From Lachnospiraceae bacterium (GTDB lineage Bacteria > Bacillota > Clostridia > Lachnospirales > Lachnospiraceae), in assembly GCA_030526245.1 (NCBI GenBank), contig JAUNDD010000014.1, forward strand, positions 8,123 to 46,376: a stretch of DNA of 38,254 nucleotides, in the 5' to 3' direction. The stretch's first letter is position 1; each line of letters starts with the position of its first letter. The position numbers and the translations under genes were made by a program. A model generated the notes under the pieces. The model worked only from the letters and a program-made list of their open reading frames with translations. It ran no database searches and was not told the origin of the DNA. Below, piece after piece: positions 25,986 through 34,980 of the stretch.

Positions 25986-27896
25986 TCAAAGTTTTCCTAT
26001 GGCTGCCCTTCCAGCCTGGGCCAGCACGTTCCACTCGCGCAGCTCGGTGACCAGCTTGTGGTAAAAGGCCTGGCCGCTGCGAACGATGTCGTAGGTACGG
26101 GCGTCGTCCCGGGTCTCCAGGTGACGGCCGAAGGTGCTGTTTTTGATCTCCTCCGGGCCGTAGCTGTCCACGTCGCCGTCGGGCCAGAATACGAAGAGGC
26201 GCGGCATCTGGTCGGCCTGTTCTTTCATGCCGTTTTCGATCAGGATCTCCCGACCGACCTTTGCGTAGCAGGTGAATACGTGGGCGTAGCGCCACACGGT
26301 GCGGGTGAAGTCGGACACGCGGAACTGATCCAGCCACTCTTCATCCATCATGCCCTCCTCGTTTTCGTTGGAAACGATCAGGATGACCGGGAAGGAGCGC
26401 TCTTTATCCCGCAGGGCTCTGGTCACCGGATTGCCCTCCACTTCCTGGATGATCCGGCGGCGGTTGGAGAGCTCGCAGCCGTTGTAGATTCCCACATTGT
26501 CGGTGACGGCCTTGTAGCAACCCGGATAGCTGAAGAAGGATGCCGGGGAACGATCCCGGGTCTCCTCATGGTCCGGCTCGGCGTAGCCGTTATCCACACT
26601 CAGGTAGATACTGCCGTCTTTTTTCCGCAGGAACATCTCCGTGATCCAGATCCGTCCGCCCACATCCAGATCCAGATGACTGATCTGGGCTTTCATCTCC
26701 AGTTCCTGGGGACGGTAATCCACCGATACCCGGTAAGCCAGGCCATCGTTGGAGTAGGTTTCCACATGGGGCGGCATATCCATAAACAGCTCGCCGTATT
26801 TTCCAAGCACCCACCGGTACAGAAGCTCTGCCGACAGCTCGAAGATGGTGCGGCAGTCCCGGCTCGGATTGTCGCCCTTCATGCGGCTGCCATCCACCTT
26901 GGTCTCCATGGAGAAGACACTGTGCCGGGTCAGCGGTGCCAGGTCATAGCGTCTGGTTCCGCCATAGCTGTCCTCCCGGCCGTCGTTGTACACGTCCCGG
27001 GCCTTGAAGACCGCAGTCAGACGCGGATCATGAAAATAGGCTTCGTTGATCAGTGCCACGATGGTATTGACGTTGACCGGAACCCGGCGGGTCCGCTTCA
27101 GCAGCAGCTCCACCAGCTTCCAGCGATCCATTTTGTAGAGGCGCTTGGCCAGGGAGTCCACATTCTCGTCCTGATCCTGCTCCAGAATCTTATCCACCTC
27201 GGGATACAGTCTCGCTTCACCCATCTTCAGGCGGTAATGGCTTCGCAGCATATCCGACCACTGTCTGGATTTGTACAATTCATGGCCCAGATCCTCGAAC
27301 AGGGTGATCATGGACTTGTCGCACAGCTCCAGGGTCGCCAGGATGCTGTTGAAGAAACGGGAAAAGGCCGGATAGGGCTTCCACAGTTCTTCACCCTTGT
27401 AGCGCAGGTCGTGCTCGATCTCGTGCCAGCCCTCAAAGAACATGGTCTTGATCTGTACCTCGAAGGTGTCGTCGATGCTCATGTCCCAGGTCTCCGGCGA
27501 GATCTTGTCCCGCAGATACTTGGGAAGCCGGCAGACACTGTTGAGCTTGGCCGGCTTGAACTCATCCTCGTTGCGTTCCGAGGTGGACCATTCCACCACG
27601 TCAAAGGTATTTTCGATGATGGACCGGCAGATCTGTACATCGTCATCGAAGTACAGGTTGATCCGCACACCCACCAGATCCTGAAGCTTACGGTCATCGC
27701 CGTAATCCTTCAGGCCAAATTTGCGTTCCATGCTGGCGGCTGTTTTGGTTCGGGAGAACACCCGGTGATACAGGCCGCAGGTCTCCAGTCTGTCGGAGAT
27801 GATGCGCTTGAGATCCTGCTCCACCTCCGCCGGTACCCGGACCTTTTCATTCAATTCTTCTCGTGTAAAGATTACTTTTCCTTCCGGAGTTTTCAT
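25986..27896 (-). CDS. Long RelA/SpoT-domain protein with unrecognised C-terminal half
   Basis: 636 residues. The N-terminal 200 residues are a RelA/SpoT nucleotidyl-transfer domain of the small alarmone synthetase type, with no hydrolase (HD) domain. Visible motifs are R49-T-K51-x4-S55-x3-K59, DLVGVRINLYF (73-83), the catalytic Glu in FEVQIKT (145-151) and GWHEIEHDLRYK (156-167), all intact, so (p)ppGpp-type or toxSAS-type pyrophosphate transfer is plausible. Residues 200-290 are helical. Residues about 300-636 match no family I can name; they contain VILIVSNENEE, DFTRTVWRYAHVFTCY and PRLFVFWPDGD, suggesting an alpha/beta domain. Known small synthetases are about 200-260 residues. ATG at 27896 with AGGTGA 8 bases upstream. 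It is last in the folC operon; no obvious antitoxin gene is adjacent. Confidence 0.85.
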   Translation of the reverse strand: MKTPEGKVIFTREELNEKVRVPAEVEQDLKRIISDRLETCGLYHRVFSRTKTAASMERKFGLKDYGDDRKLQDLVGVRINLYFDDDVQICRSIIENTFDVVEWSTSERNEDEFKPAKLNSVCRLPKYLRDKISPETWDMSIDDTFEVQIKTMFFEGWHEIEHDLRYKGEELWKPYPAFSRFFNSILATLELCDKSMITLFEDLGHELYKSRQWSDMLRSHYRLKMGEARLYPEVDKILEQDQDENVDSLAKRLYKMDRWKLVELLLKRTRRVPVNVNTIVALINEAYFHDPRLTAVFKARDVYNDGREDSYGGTRRYDLAPLTRHSVFSMETKVDGSRMKGDNPSRDCRTIFELSAELLYRWVLGKYGELFMDMPPHVETYSNDGLAYRVSVDYRPQELEMKAQISHLDLDVGGRIWITEMFLRKKDGSIYLSVDNGYAEPDHEETRDRSPASFFSYPGCYKAVTDNVGIYNGCELSNRRRIIQEVEGNPVTRALRDKERSFPVILIVSNENEEGMMDEEWLDQFRVSDFTRTVWRYAHVFTCYAKVGREILIENGMKEQADQMPRLFVFWPDGDVDSYGPEEIKNSTFGRHLETRDDARTYDIVRSGQAFYHKLVTELREWNVLAQAGRAAIGKL

Positions 27897-28042
27897 ACGT
27901 TCTTCACCTGCTTTTCACGGGGATCCGTCCTTTTGCCACCTGCCAGTCTCCATCTGGTAATTCAAGATACGAACTACCAGGACCTGTGCAGCTTCAGCAG
28001 ACTGTCCCGCTTTGTTTCGGAACCTGACCGCTCACCCCAGTT

Positions 28043-29611
28043 TTATCCCAGCAGATTGCCGTACATGTCATAGTGCAGACCCGTGTTAGGATCTGTCCAT
28101 GCCACATCCGACCAGCTCCAGGTCTGTCCTCCATCGATGATGGTGACATCGCCTCCGCTCTGACCGCCATCCATGGACGCCTCTCCCTGAGTGCTGTAGC
28201 CGGAAGCCGAGCCGGCATTCCGGTTCGCCGAAATGTAACCGGATACCTCACCGGCTGAATTCGGATACTTCTCGATGAGCTGGTTAAAGCGTTCATCGGC
28301 ATTGGTGCTGTCTCCCAGATTGAAGTAAGCAAAGGCCAGATAGTACAGGGCATTGTAATGATTTGCCTGGTTTCCATCCGGATCTGCCTCCACCGCTGCC
28401 TTCAGCTGGTCTGCCGCCAGTGCGTAATCGCCCTGGACGTAGGCCGTCGTTCCGTTTGTATAATACTGATCAAACATGTAGGCTCCCACATTGCTCTTTA
28501 AGGAGTCATACAGTACTTTTGCGTCGTCTTTGAGCGCCCCTTCATCCAGTCTGCCCAGGGCATCCACGGCGGCTGACTGCTCACCGTTGACATACTGTGC
28601 TGCGATAGCCATCAGCTGACTGGTCTGCTCCACCTGGTTTAAGGCTTCATCGCGCTCCTGGTTGGCGTTTTCCACCGCATTCTCGTAATCGCTGATCTGA
28701 TTTTGCAGATCCTGGAGCTGGGCCGTTCCCGAGGACAGCTGCTGATTGGCATCCGTCACCTGCCGGTTGGCGGCGTGTTGCATCTGCTGCTGCAGGGCCG
28801 GCACGGCCATGAACCAGATGATGGCTCCGCCGAGCAGGGCTCCCAGTACAATATTGATAAAGGTGGCCACCGTTGAGCTGTCGCGGAATGTGGTGGGCGT
28901 AATGATCGTTTCCGTTCCGCTGACGTAGCGGAGTGTTCCGCTGCTCTGCCGCTCCTCGTCATTCTCCCGGCGGTGGCTCCGGCCCGGGCTGGTCCGTCCG
29001 GTGGTCTCCTCCACATGGGTCATGTAGCGAAGGGTGGTGGTGTTGGTGTTATCGATGGCCAGTGCTTTTTTCAGAAGACGTCTGGCCTTTTCGTACTCCC
29101 CGCTTTTCATGTACAGCACGGCCAGCAGCTGCTGTGCCTTCACCAGATGCGGATTGCGGGATACTACTTTTTTCAGTTGCATCACCGCCATGTCCTCATG
29201 CCCCTGCCGGCAGTACTCGATGGACTGGTTGTACTTGCGGATGCTCTGGTTGATGGCATCCAGATTGTTCTTATCGTTCTGCAGCCGGGCGATGTACTGC
29301 TCGGCCAGGTTTCCTTCCGGCATCAGGTTTTTGCTGATGACCCATTCTGTCAGTGCACTGACCGCCTCGCCCGTTTCGTAGTAGCACAGGCCCAGCAGGT
29401 TGCGTGCATCGATGTTTTCCTTGTTAAACTTCAGACTCTGCTTCAGACAGCTGATCGCACCGGACAGGTCCCGGACCTGGGCCTTTTCCAGTCCCCTGTT
29501 ATACAGAAGGTTGGAAATACGACCGATTCGCTTCAGCAGATTGACGTCCGCTCCGCAGCCGACGCAGTAGTCGATGGCCGCCAGCGGCGTGTTGCAGTAA
29601 ATGCATCTCAT
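28043..29611 (-). CDS. Zinc-ribbon and TPR membrane protein
   Basis: 522 residues, function unknown. A four-cysteine zinc ribbon (C3, C6, C16, C19) opens the protein. Tetratricopeptide repeats occupy about 30-200 (for example SGEYEKARRLLKKALAIDN), then a basic linker and one membrane segment (about 248-270). Outside follow a Gln/Asn/Glu-rich coiled coil (about 272-335), a second TPR-like set (about 345-455, with YYLAFAYFNLGDSTNADERF) and a Gly/Ser-rich tail ending WTDPNTGLHYDMYGNLLG. The topology suggests a scaffold joining cytoplasmic partners to the cell envelope. AAGGAG lies 8 bases before the ATG. Cotranscribed with folC and the alarmone synthetase. Confidence 0.85.
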   Translation of the reverse strand: MRCIYCNTPLAAIDYCVGCGADVNLLKRIGRISNLLYNRGLEKAQVRDLSGAISCLKQSLKFNKENIDARNLLGLCYYETGEAVSALTEWVISKNLMPEGNLAEQYIARLQNDKNNLDAINQSIRKYNQSIEYCRQGHEDMAVMQLKKVVSRNPHLVKAQQLLAVLYMKSGEYEKARRLLKKALAIDNTNTTTLRYMTHVEETTGRTSPGRSHRRENDEERQSSGTLRYVSGTETIITPTTFRDSSTVATFINIVLGALLGGAIIWFMAVPALQQQMQHAANRQVTDANQQLSSGTAQLQDLQNQISDYENAVENANQERDEALNQVEQTSQLMAIAAQYVNGEQSAAVDALGRLDEGALKDDAKVLYDSLKSNVGAYMFDQYYTNGTTAYVQGDYALAADQLKAAVEADPDGNQANHYNALYYLAFAYFNLGDSTNADERFNQLIEKYPNSAGEVSGYISANRNAGSASGYSTQGEASMDGGQSGGDVTIIDGGQTWSWSDVAWTDPNTGLHYDMYGNLLG

Positions 29612-29623
29612 GCAGTGATCTCC

Positions 29624-29770
29624 TTACTTCTTCTTATCTCTTTCTTCCTTGATCATCTCCTTCAGGATATCCGTGACATCCGTCAGGTCTCTGCTGTAGA
29701 TAGCATCCTCTGCTTCGTTGACATCCATGCTTGGATGAAATTTTTTCAGTTCTTCTTCGTAATTCAACAT
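29624..29770 (-). CDS. 48-residue small acidic protein
   Basis: A short open frame between folC and the TPR gene, starting MLNYEEELKKFHPSMDVNEA and ending in EERDKKK. It has an AGGGAAG site 8 bases before the ATG, lies 25 bases after the folC stop and ends 12 bases before the TPR gene start, as expected of a real operon member. It is rich in Glu, Asp and Lys, predicted helical, with no membrane segment. Function not recognised; a small partner of a neighbouring product is possible. Confidence 0.8.
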   Translation of the reverse strand: MLNYEEELKKFHPSMDVNEAEDAIYSRDLTDVTDILKEMIKEERDKKK

Positions 29771-29795
29771 ATCTATACTTCCCTGTTCTCTAATC

Positions 29796-31148
29796 TTAGT
29801 GTCCCATCACCTGCTGACCCGCTGCCTCGGCCTTGATCTCCCCTACCAGGTACAGCGAACCCACGCAAAACAGGATTCCCTCCGGATCCCGCAGATTCAT
29901 CGCTTTGCGGAAGGCTTCCCGCACATCCTCCACCACGATGATCTCCGAGGTGGTGTTTTCCCGGAACAGCCGGGCGAATTCCTCAGCCGGTACCGCACGG
30001 TAGCCGCCGATGGAGGTGACCACGATGCTTTCGAAGTTTCCTTCGGATGCAATGCGGCGGATCATCTGCTCATATTCCTTATCGGCCACCGCCGCAAAGA
30101 GCAGGTTGACCTTCTGGGTCTTCTGCACGTACTTGACGGTCTGCAGGAACTGCTCCACACCGTCTGCATTGTGCGCACCGTCCAGCACCACCCCCGGCAG
30201 GATCATTTCCATGCGTCCCTCCCAGGAAGTACGGGCCACGGCCTCCAGCATATCCGCTGTGCGCATCTTCTTATCCTGATCCAGCACTTTGGCTGCCATC
30301 AGTGCCAGAGAGCTGTTGGCCACCTGATAGTCCGCCAGGAACGGCACGTGCACATTCTTGTAATCAAAACAGGTATTGTTCAGCACAAAATCGATGCCCT
30401 CATTGCTGCGGGATACGATCTCCGCCATCTGGGGATAGAAAGGAATGGCCGGTGCATGCATCTGCCGGGCCTTCTCCTCGATCACCGCAGCCGCCTCCCG
30501 GTCATGGGCATCGTAGATCACCGGCACGCCTTCCTTGATGATGCCGGCTTTCTCCCCGGCGATCTCCGCCACGGTATTTCCCAGATATTCCATATGATCC
30601 AGACTGATGGAGGTGATCACGCAGGCATCCGGATGGGCCACGGTATTGGTGGCATCCAGGCGGCCGCCCAGACCGGTCTCCATTACCAGTATATCGATTC
30701 CTCTGTCCGCAAAAACGGTCACGCCCATGGCAAACAGCAGTTCAAAGTAGGTGGCATGGGGAAGCCCGTCCGCCATCATGCTGTCGATGGCCGCCTTGAC
30801 CTTGTTAAAGGCTGTCAGGAATTCCTCATCCGTGATCTCCTGCCGGTTGATCTGGAAGCGTTCGTTGATCTTTACCAGATGGGGTGAGATGAACAGTCCC
30901 GTCTGATAGCCTGCCTTTTCCAGAATCGAGGAAAGGAAGGCACATACCGAACCCTTTCCGTTGGTTCCGGCCACATGGACCACTCTGTACTTTTCTTCCG
31001 GGTTACCCAGTCTGCGGAGCAGCTCTTTTGTGTGCTCCGGTTTGTTCTTTTTTGTAAATTTCGGCACTTCCTCAATATATGCCGCTGCCTGTTCGTAGGT
31101 CATACTGTCTGTTTCTATCCTTACTCTTGTTTTCTTAGTTTTCCGCAT
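29796..31148 (-). CDS. folC: Folylpolyglutamate synthase/dihydrofolate synthase
   Basis: ATP-dependent addition of Glu to dihydropteroate and folates. Mur-ligase-type fold: P-loop GTNGKGS at 61-67, TGLFISPHLVKINERF, METGLGGRLDATN, ITSISLDHMEYLG and LDGAHNADGV are all characteristic. The first 15 residues (basic MRKTKKTRVR) are not typical, and MTYEQAAAYIEEV at residue 16 (ATG at 31103) looks like the family N-terminus; neither start has a strong ribosome site. I keep the longer form with that caveat. Part of the operon running from 32263 to 25986. Confidence 0.95.
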   Translation of the reverse strand: MRKTKKTRVRIETDSMTYEQAAAYIEEVPKFTKKNKPEHTKELLRRLGNPEEKYRVVHVAGTNGKGSVCAFLSSILEKAGYQTGLFISPHLVKINERFQINRQEITDEEFLTAFNKVKAAIDSMMADGLPHATYFELLFAMGVTVFADRGIDILVMETGLGGRLDATNTVAHPDACVITSISLDHMEYLGNTVAEIAGEKAGIIKEGVPVIYDAHDREAAAVIEEKARQMHAPAIPFYPQMAEIVSRSNEGIDFVLNNTCFDYKNVHVPFLADYQVANSSLALMAAKVLDQDKKMRTADMLEAVARTSWEGRMEMILPGVVLDGAHNADGVEQFLQTVKYVQKTQKVNLLFAAVADKEYEQMIRRIASEGNFESIVVTSIGGYRAVPAEEFARLFRENTTSEIIVVEDVREAFRKAMNLRDPEGILFCVGSLYLVGEIKAEAAGQQVMGH

Positions 31149-31285
31149 TTCCGGACACGCGTCCTCACAGGGGGCATCTTGCCGTTTGTACGGTCACATA
31201 TCAACGGTCGGCACACACGCGGCCGACTTCGTCGCCATTTTCTGCACTCCGCACCAAACAGCTTCGCTGCCTTAATATGCCCGGC

Positions 31286-32263
31286 TTACATCTGCGATTC
31301 AATCAGTCCCTGAGCCTGGGCGGCCAGCTCCTCTGCCGGGGTAACGGGTGCGTTCAGTGCCTCCTGGGGAATCTCAAAGCCCGGCTCCTCGTAATAATCG
31401 AAGGTGAAGCTCATGGATGCATCGTCGATGCTCAGAGAGGTGCCAGCCATGTTCAGCTGGCTGGCCAGAAGCTCCATGGCCTTGTCCAGGATCGGTCCCC
31501 AGCTGCTGTCATTGAGATCCAGGGTCATCTGCACCGGCAGACAGGTATCCACCGCTACGTACTCTTCAAAGGATACCACCAGGCCATCCACATAGGGACC
31601 GGCCTTTGCAAGCAGTTCATCGATCACCGCCATCTGCTCCTGTCCGGCATTTCCGGCCAGAGCCATGGCACTCTTGACATACTCCACCATCTGGGAGGCG
31701 GCCATCTGTGCGGTGATCACATAGCACTCGGTGCCGTCGATCTCCTGGGTGGCCTCGGCCAGCACGTAATCCATAGGCAGCTGCATGTTGGACATTTCAC
31801 CGCTTAAGGATCTCTCCACCAGCTCACCGTACTCCGTGCCCTCCTGCACGATGTGCATCCAGGCCGGTGCTTCCGGGTCCGTATCATCCAGCGTGTAGGT
31901 ATCCATGCCATCCGCCGTGATCACCACGTAGGTGTCTGTAATCTCCCGGTTGATGGGGAAGCCCATCAGATTGAGGGTCATGTTTCCGGTCGTGTATACG
32001 CTCATCGGCATGCCCATGGCCGTGTAAACGCCCATCTCCAGCTTACCGCCCACCGGCACGGACTGTTCCTGTCCGTCGCTGCCGGCCACGGTCATGGAAG
32101 CCTGGCCGTTCATCACCAGATCCACGGTCATATTGCTGACCTCACTGGATGCTTTCTGCGCCTGTTCCAGAATCTCCTGAGCCGTCTGTGCGCCGGCTGC
32201 TCCTGCCAGTAATGTTACACCGGCAACGGTAGCTGCCAGCACTTTATTCATATGTTTATTCAT
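31286..32263 (-). CDS. Secreted DUF6612-like protein
   Basis: 325 residues with a signal peptide (1-25, ending in AGA-QTA; no lipobox Cys, so probably cleaved and released or wall-retained). The mature part alternates beta-strand-like stretches, with many Met, Asp and Ser residues, resembling the LolA/LppX-like beta half-barrels annotated as DUF6612 in Clostridia; this is from memory and medium confidence. The ligand is unknown. The ATG at 32263 follows AAAGGAG; the open frame extends to 32356 without a ribosome site. First gene of the probable operon with folC. Confidence 0.78.
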   Translation of the reverse strand: MNKHMNKVLAATVAGVTLLAGAAGAQTAQEILEQAQKASSEVSNMTVDLVMNGQASMTVAGSDGQEQSVPVGGKLEMGVYTAMGMPMSVYTTGNMTLNLMGFPINREITDTYVVITADGMDTYTLDDTDPEAPAWMHIVQEGTEYGELVERSLSGEMSNMQLPMDYVLAEATQEIDGTECYVITAQMAASQMVEYVKSAMALAGNAGQEQMAVIDELLAKAGPYVDGLVVSFEEYVAVDTCLPVQMTLDLNDSSWGPILDKAMELLASQLNMAGTSLSIDDASMSFTFDYYEEPGFEIPQEALNAPVTPAEELAAQAQGLIESQM

Positions 32264-32378
32264 CGCGATCTCCTTTCCGGGATGCTCCCGGTACGTCTTC
32301 ATTAAAATCAGACCCGACAGAATGCTGCCCTTATGCCGTGCGAAATCTGCCCGCAAAAAGGCGCTTTGTCACGTATAG

Positions 32379-32407
32379 AGTATAGCATTCGCCCCATGGA
32401 GTGTCCA
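32379..32407 (-). promoter_or_regulatory. Predicted promoter of the DUF6612-folC operon
   Basis: Minus-strand TGGACA, 17-base spacer, TATACT; both hexamers match consensus at 5 of 6. It lies about 115 bases before the start codon. Confidence 0.72.
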
Positions 32408-32445
32408 TTAAAAATGAATTAAAGTTGCGGTGCCGTCACGCCCCC

Positions 32446-32509
32446 GTTACAGTTCAGGCGGTTCGATTCCGCGAGGTGTTTTACCTCGTATGCGGCAAAA
32501 TCCCGAGGG
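32446..32509 (+). repeat. 64-bp dispersed element, copy 2
   Basis: Opposite-orientation partner of 12386-12449, 56 of 64 identical. Contains GCGG-TTCGATT-CCGC (T-arm-like) and GAGGTGTTTTACCTC (a 5-bp hairpin). No full tRNA can be folded around it. It lies between the cstA terminator and the DUF6612 promoter; the rest of this 440-base gap has no gene. Confidence 0.75.
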
Positions 32510-32649
32510 TGGCAGGCCAAAATCCATTCCAAATTGCCTTTACCTGACGAATGCCACTCTAAATCGCGCTTCGCGAATACGCTCTGTAGCAATATGCCCC
32601 ACCTTTCACGCCGCCCCGACACAGGGCGTACATTCTGACCGAATGAATC

Positions 32650-32681
32650 AAAAAAGGAGCACCCCTTACGGGATGCTCCTT
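32650..32681 (-). terminator. cstA terminator
   Basis: 12-bp stem (32670-32681 with 32654-32665, one G-U), 4-base loop, then TTTTTT on the minus strand, about 20 bases after the cstA stop codon. Confidence 0.95.
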
Positions 32682-32701
32682 GGGAAGGTCATTTGTTTCA
32701 A

Positions 32702-34417
32702 TTATTTGCTCTTCTTCTTGCTCAGAGTCTGAACACCTTCGATTGCCAGAACAACAGACAGAACTACCAGCAGGATACCGATAATGGTCTGTGCCCACGG
32801 ACCCCAGTCAGCGCCACCTGCAGTGATGAGGCCGATCTGGTTCTTGGTGTTGATGATCAGAGAAGAAATGGTAACAACCAGCATGAATGCCATCGGCAGG
32901 ATGAACATCTTGTTGTTCTTGCCGATGTTGCCCAGCCAGGTTGCAACAGCCAGAAGACCAAGAGCTGCCAGCAGCTGGTTAGCAGAGCCAAACAGTGCCC
33001 AGATCTTGCCGTAGCCGTTCATACCAAGCAGTACGCCAAGTACTACGGTGATGATGGTTGCAACATACGGGTTAGCCAGAATCTTCTTGTAGCCGGTAAC
33101 GTTTTCCGGAGTCTCACCCTTGCTGCCATCCAGCCAGAACTCCTGGAACATGAAACGAGCAAGACGAGTTGCTGTATCCAGAGAGGTAAGGCAGAATGCA
33201 GAGTAGGTCAGAACCAGCAGGGTGTACAGAATGTTGTAGGAGCCCGGGATCACGTCGTTTACCATGTGAGCGATACCGCCGCCGAAGATAGCGGTTGCAC
33301 CGGTCAGCTGAGCATCCGGATTAGCTGCGTTCCACTTGTAAGCGTAAGCTACAGCACACAGAGTCAGGACAGCCAGTACACACTCAATGAGCATGCCGCC
33401 GTAAGCGATCGGCTTAGCATCCTTTTCCTTATCCAGCTGCTTGGAGGTGGTACCGGAGGAAACCAGAGAATGGAAACCAGAGATAGCACCGCAGGCGATG
33501 GTGGTGAACAGTACCGGGAACATGAAGGTCTTTCCGCTCGGTCCTTCCGGAGCCATGTTGATGGCAGCCATGCCGTCCATGCTCGGATGAGAAAGGATTA
33601 CACCCAGCAGAGCAATGATCAGCATTGCATACAGAAGGAAGGAAGACAGATAGTCACGCGGCTGAAGCAGGATCCATACCGGAGTTACAGAAGCGATGGT
33701 GATGTAGATACCAACGATCCACATCCATGCGCTCTGAGACAGATAGATCGGATGGAAGTTCAGGCCGATTGCGATGATAGCAACGATACCGAAGATACCC
33801 ATAACGGTAGCCGGTCCCATAGCCATACCCTTACGATATACCAGGATACCGAAGATGATAGCCAGAACGATGAACAGAACGGATACCATAGCTACGCTGG
33901 CCTGGCTGGAGGAAGCAACCTTATCCAGGACGCCTGCCTCGTCATACTTTGCACCGAAGGTAGAAGCTACGATGGATGCGAAAGCAGCTACAACCAGGAT
34001 CAGGGTCAGGTATGCAAAGATGATGAAAAGCTTCTTTGCACGCTTGGACATGTTGGCAGAGATGATCTCACCGATGGACTTACCGCCATGACGAACAGAT
34101 GCAAACAGAGCACCGAAGTCATGTACGCCGCCGAAGAAGATACCGCCGACAAGGATCCACAGTACACACGGAATCCAACCGAACATAGCAGCGCCGATCG
34201 GTCCGGTAATCGGGCCTGCGCCTGCGATGGATGAGAAGTGATGGCCCATCAGTACCGGGGCCTTGGCCGGAACATAGTCCACGCCGTCTTCCATGGTGTG
34301 AGCCGGAGTTTCTCCGCCTTCACCTACGCCCCACTGTTTGCAGAGCCATCCGCCATAGCAGATATATCCGATGAGGAGCACTGCGATGGAGATGATTAAG
34401 AGAACTAAGCTATTCAT
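32702..34417 (-). CDS. cstA: Carbon starvation protein A-type transporter
   Basis: 571-residue polytopic membrane protein of the CstA/BtsT family, whose characterised members take up pyruvate or peptides. Typical motifs: VPAKAPVLMGHHFSSIAGAG and PITGPIGAAMFGW near the N-terminus, GGIFFGGVHDFGALFASVRH, and later ITCGAISGFHSLVSSGTTSKQL-type sequence (TIACGAISGFHSL). About 15 hydrophobic segments are visible. The ATG overlaps the upstream gene's stop codon as ATGA, and its GGAAGGAG site lies within that gene, so the two are translationally coupled. Substrate here is not determined. Confidence 0.95.
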   Translation of the reverse strand: MNSLVLLIISIAVLLIGYICYGGWLCKQWGVGEGGETPAHTMEDGVDYVPAKAPVLMGHHFSSIAGAGPITGPIGAAMFGWIPCVLWILVGGIFFGGVHDFGALFASVRHGGKSIGEIISANMSKRAKKLFIIFAYLTLILVVAAFASIVASTFGAKYDEAGVLDKVASSSQASVAMVSVLFIVLAIIFGILVYRKGMAMGPATVMGIFGIVAIIAIGLNFHPIYLSQSAWMWIVGIYITIASVTPVWILLQPRDYLSSFLLYAMLIIALLGVILSHPSMDGMAAINMAPEGPSGKTFMFPVLFTTIACGAISGFHSLVSSGTTSKQLDKEKDAKPIAYGGMLIECVLAVLTLCAVAYAYKWNAANPDAQLTGATAIFGGGIAHMVNDVIPGSYNILYTLLVLTYSAFCLTSLDTATRLARFMFQEFWLDGSKGETPENVTGYKKILANPYVATIITVVLGVLLGMNGYGKIWALFGSANQLLAALGLLAVATWLGNIGKNNKMFILPMAFMLVVTISSLIINTKNQIGLITAGGADWGPWAQTIIGILLVVLSVVLAIEGVQTLSKKKSK

Positions 34418-34980
34418 TTGAATCTCCTTCCAATAATGGGAATACGTTTTTTACGCTTTATTGAGGGATAAAGCGCTTTTTTCAAAAATTCCGCTGTGTT
34501 CTTTCCAGGAGCATTGGATGCCACGAACTCCTTCCCCGTGTCCACGACAGCCGTATGGATCTCCATCCAGCCCTTCAGCGAAAATTGAAAACTTTTGCGG
34601 AAACGGTATTTTTTCAATGCTTCTACCGCTTCTGGCTGCGCGTTCTGACAAAAGAATACAGCCACCACATTGGAACTCATATGCCCGGCTACCGGATCTA
34701 CCTTGGCTTCTCCCAGCTCCTTCGCCTGCGCCATGCAGGTCTCAAACAGCTCAGCCGTCAGCTCCGGAACGGAATAGATGAACACATACTCATGTTTATC
34801 AGCGGACCACATCTCTGCCTTTCGGATCAGCATGTAGCCTGTCTCGTGCTCGTGATAATCCGCGGTGGCTACCAGCGGAGCCTTCGTCTCATCCATACGC
34901 TCGATGTCGTAATAGACGGAATAGGATCTGAGCACCTTTTCGATCTGTTCATCGGCGAGAACCATCTGTTGTTTCTCCAT
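34414..34980 (-). CDS. Unrecognised protein coupled to cstA
   Basis: 188-residue soluble-looking protein with no signal peptide or membrane segment. It has alternating strands and helices (YMLIRKAEMWSADKHEYVFI; ELTAELFETCMAQAKELGEA) and a very basic end (IKRKKRIPIIGRRFK). I do not recognise the family. The stop codon overlaps the cstA start by 4 bases, so equimolar or ordered synthesis with the transporter is likely, suggesting a regulatory or accessory role. The ATG has AAGGAGG 6 bases upstream. Confidence 0.85.
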   Translation of the reverse strand: MEKQQMVLADEQIEKVLRSYSVYYDIERMDETKAPLVATADYHEHETGYMLIRKAEMWSADKHEYVFIYSVPELTAELFETCMAQAKELGEAKVDPVAGHMSSNVVAVFFCQNAQPEAVEALKKYRFRKSFQFSLKGWMEIHTAVVDTGKEFVASNAPGKNTAEFLKKALYPSIKRKKRIPIIGRRFK

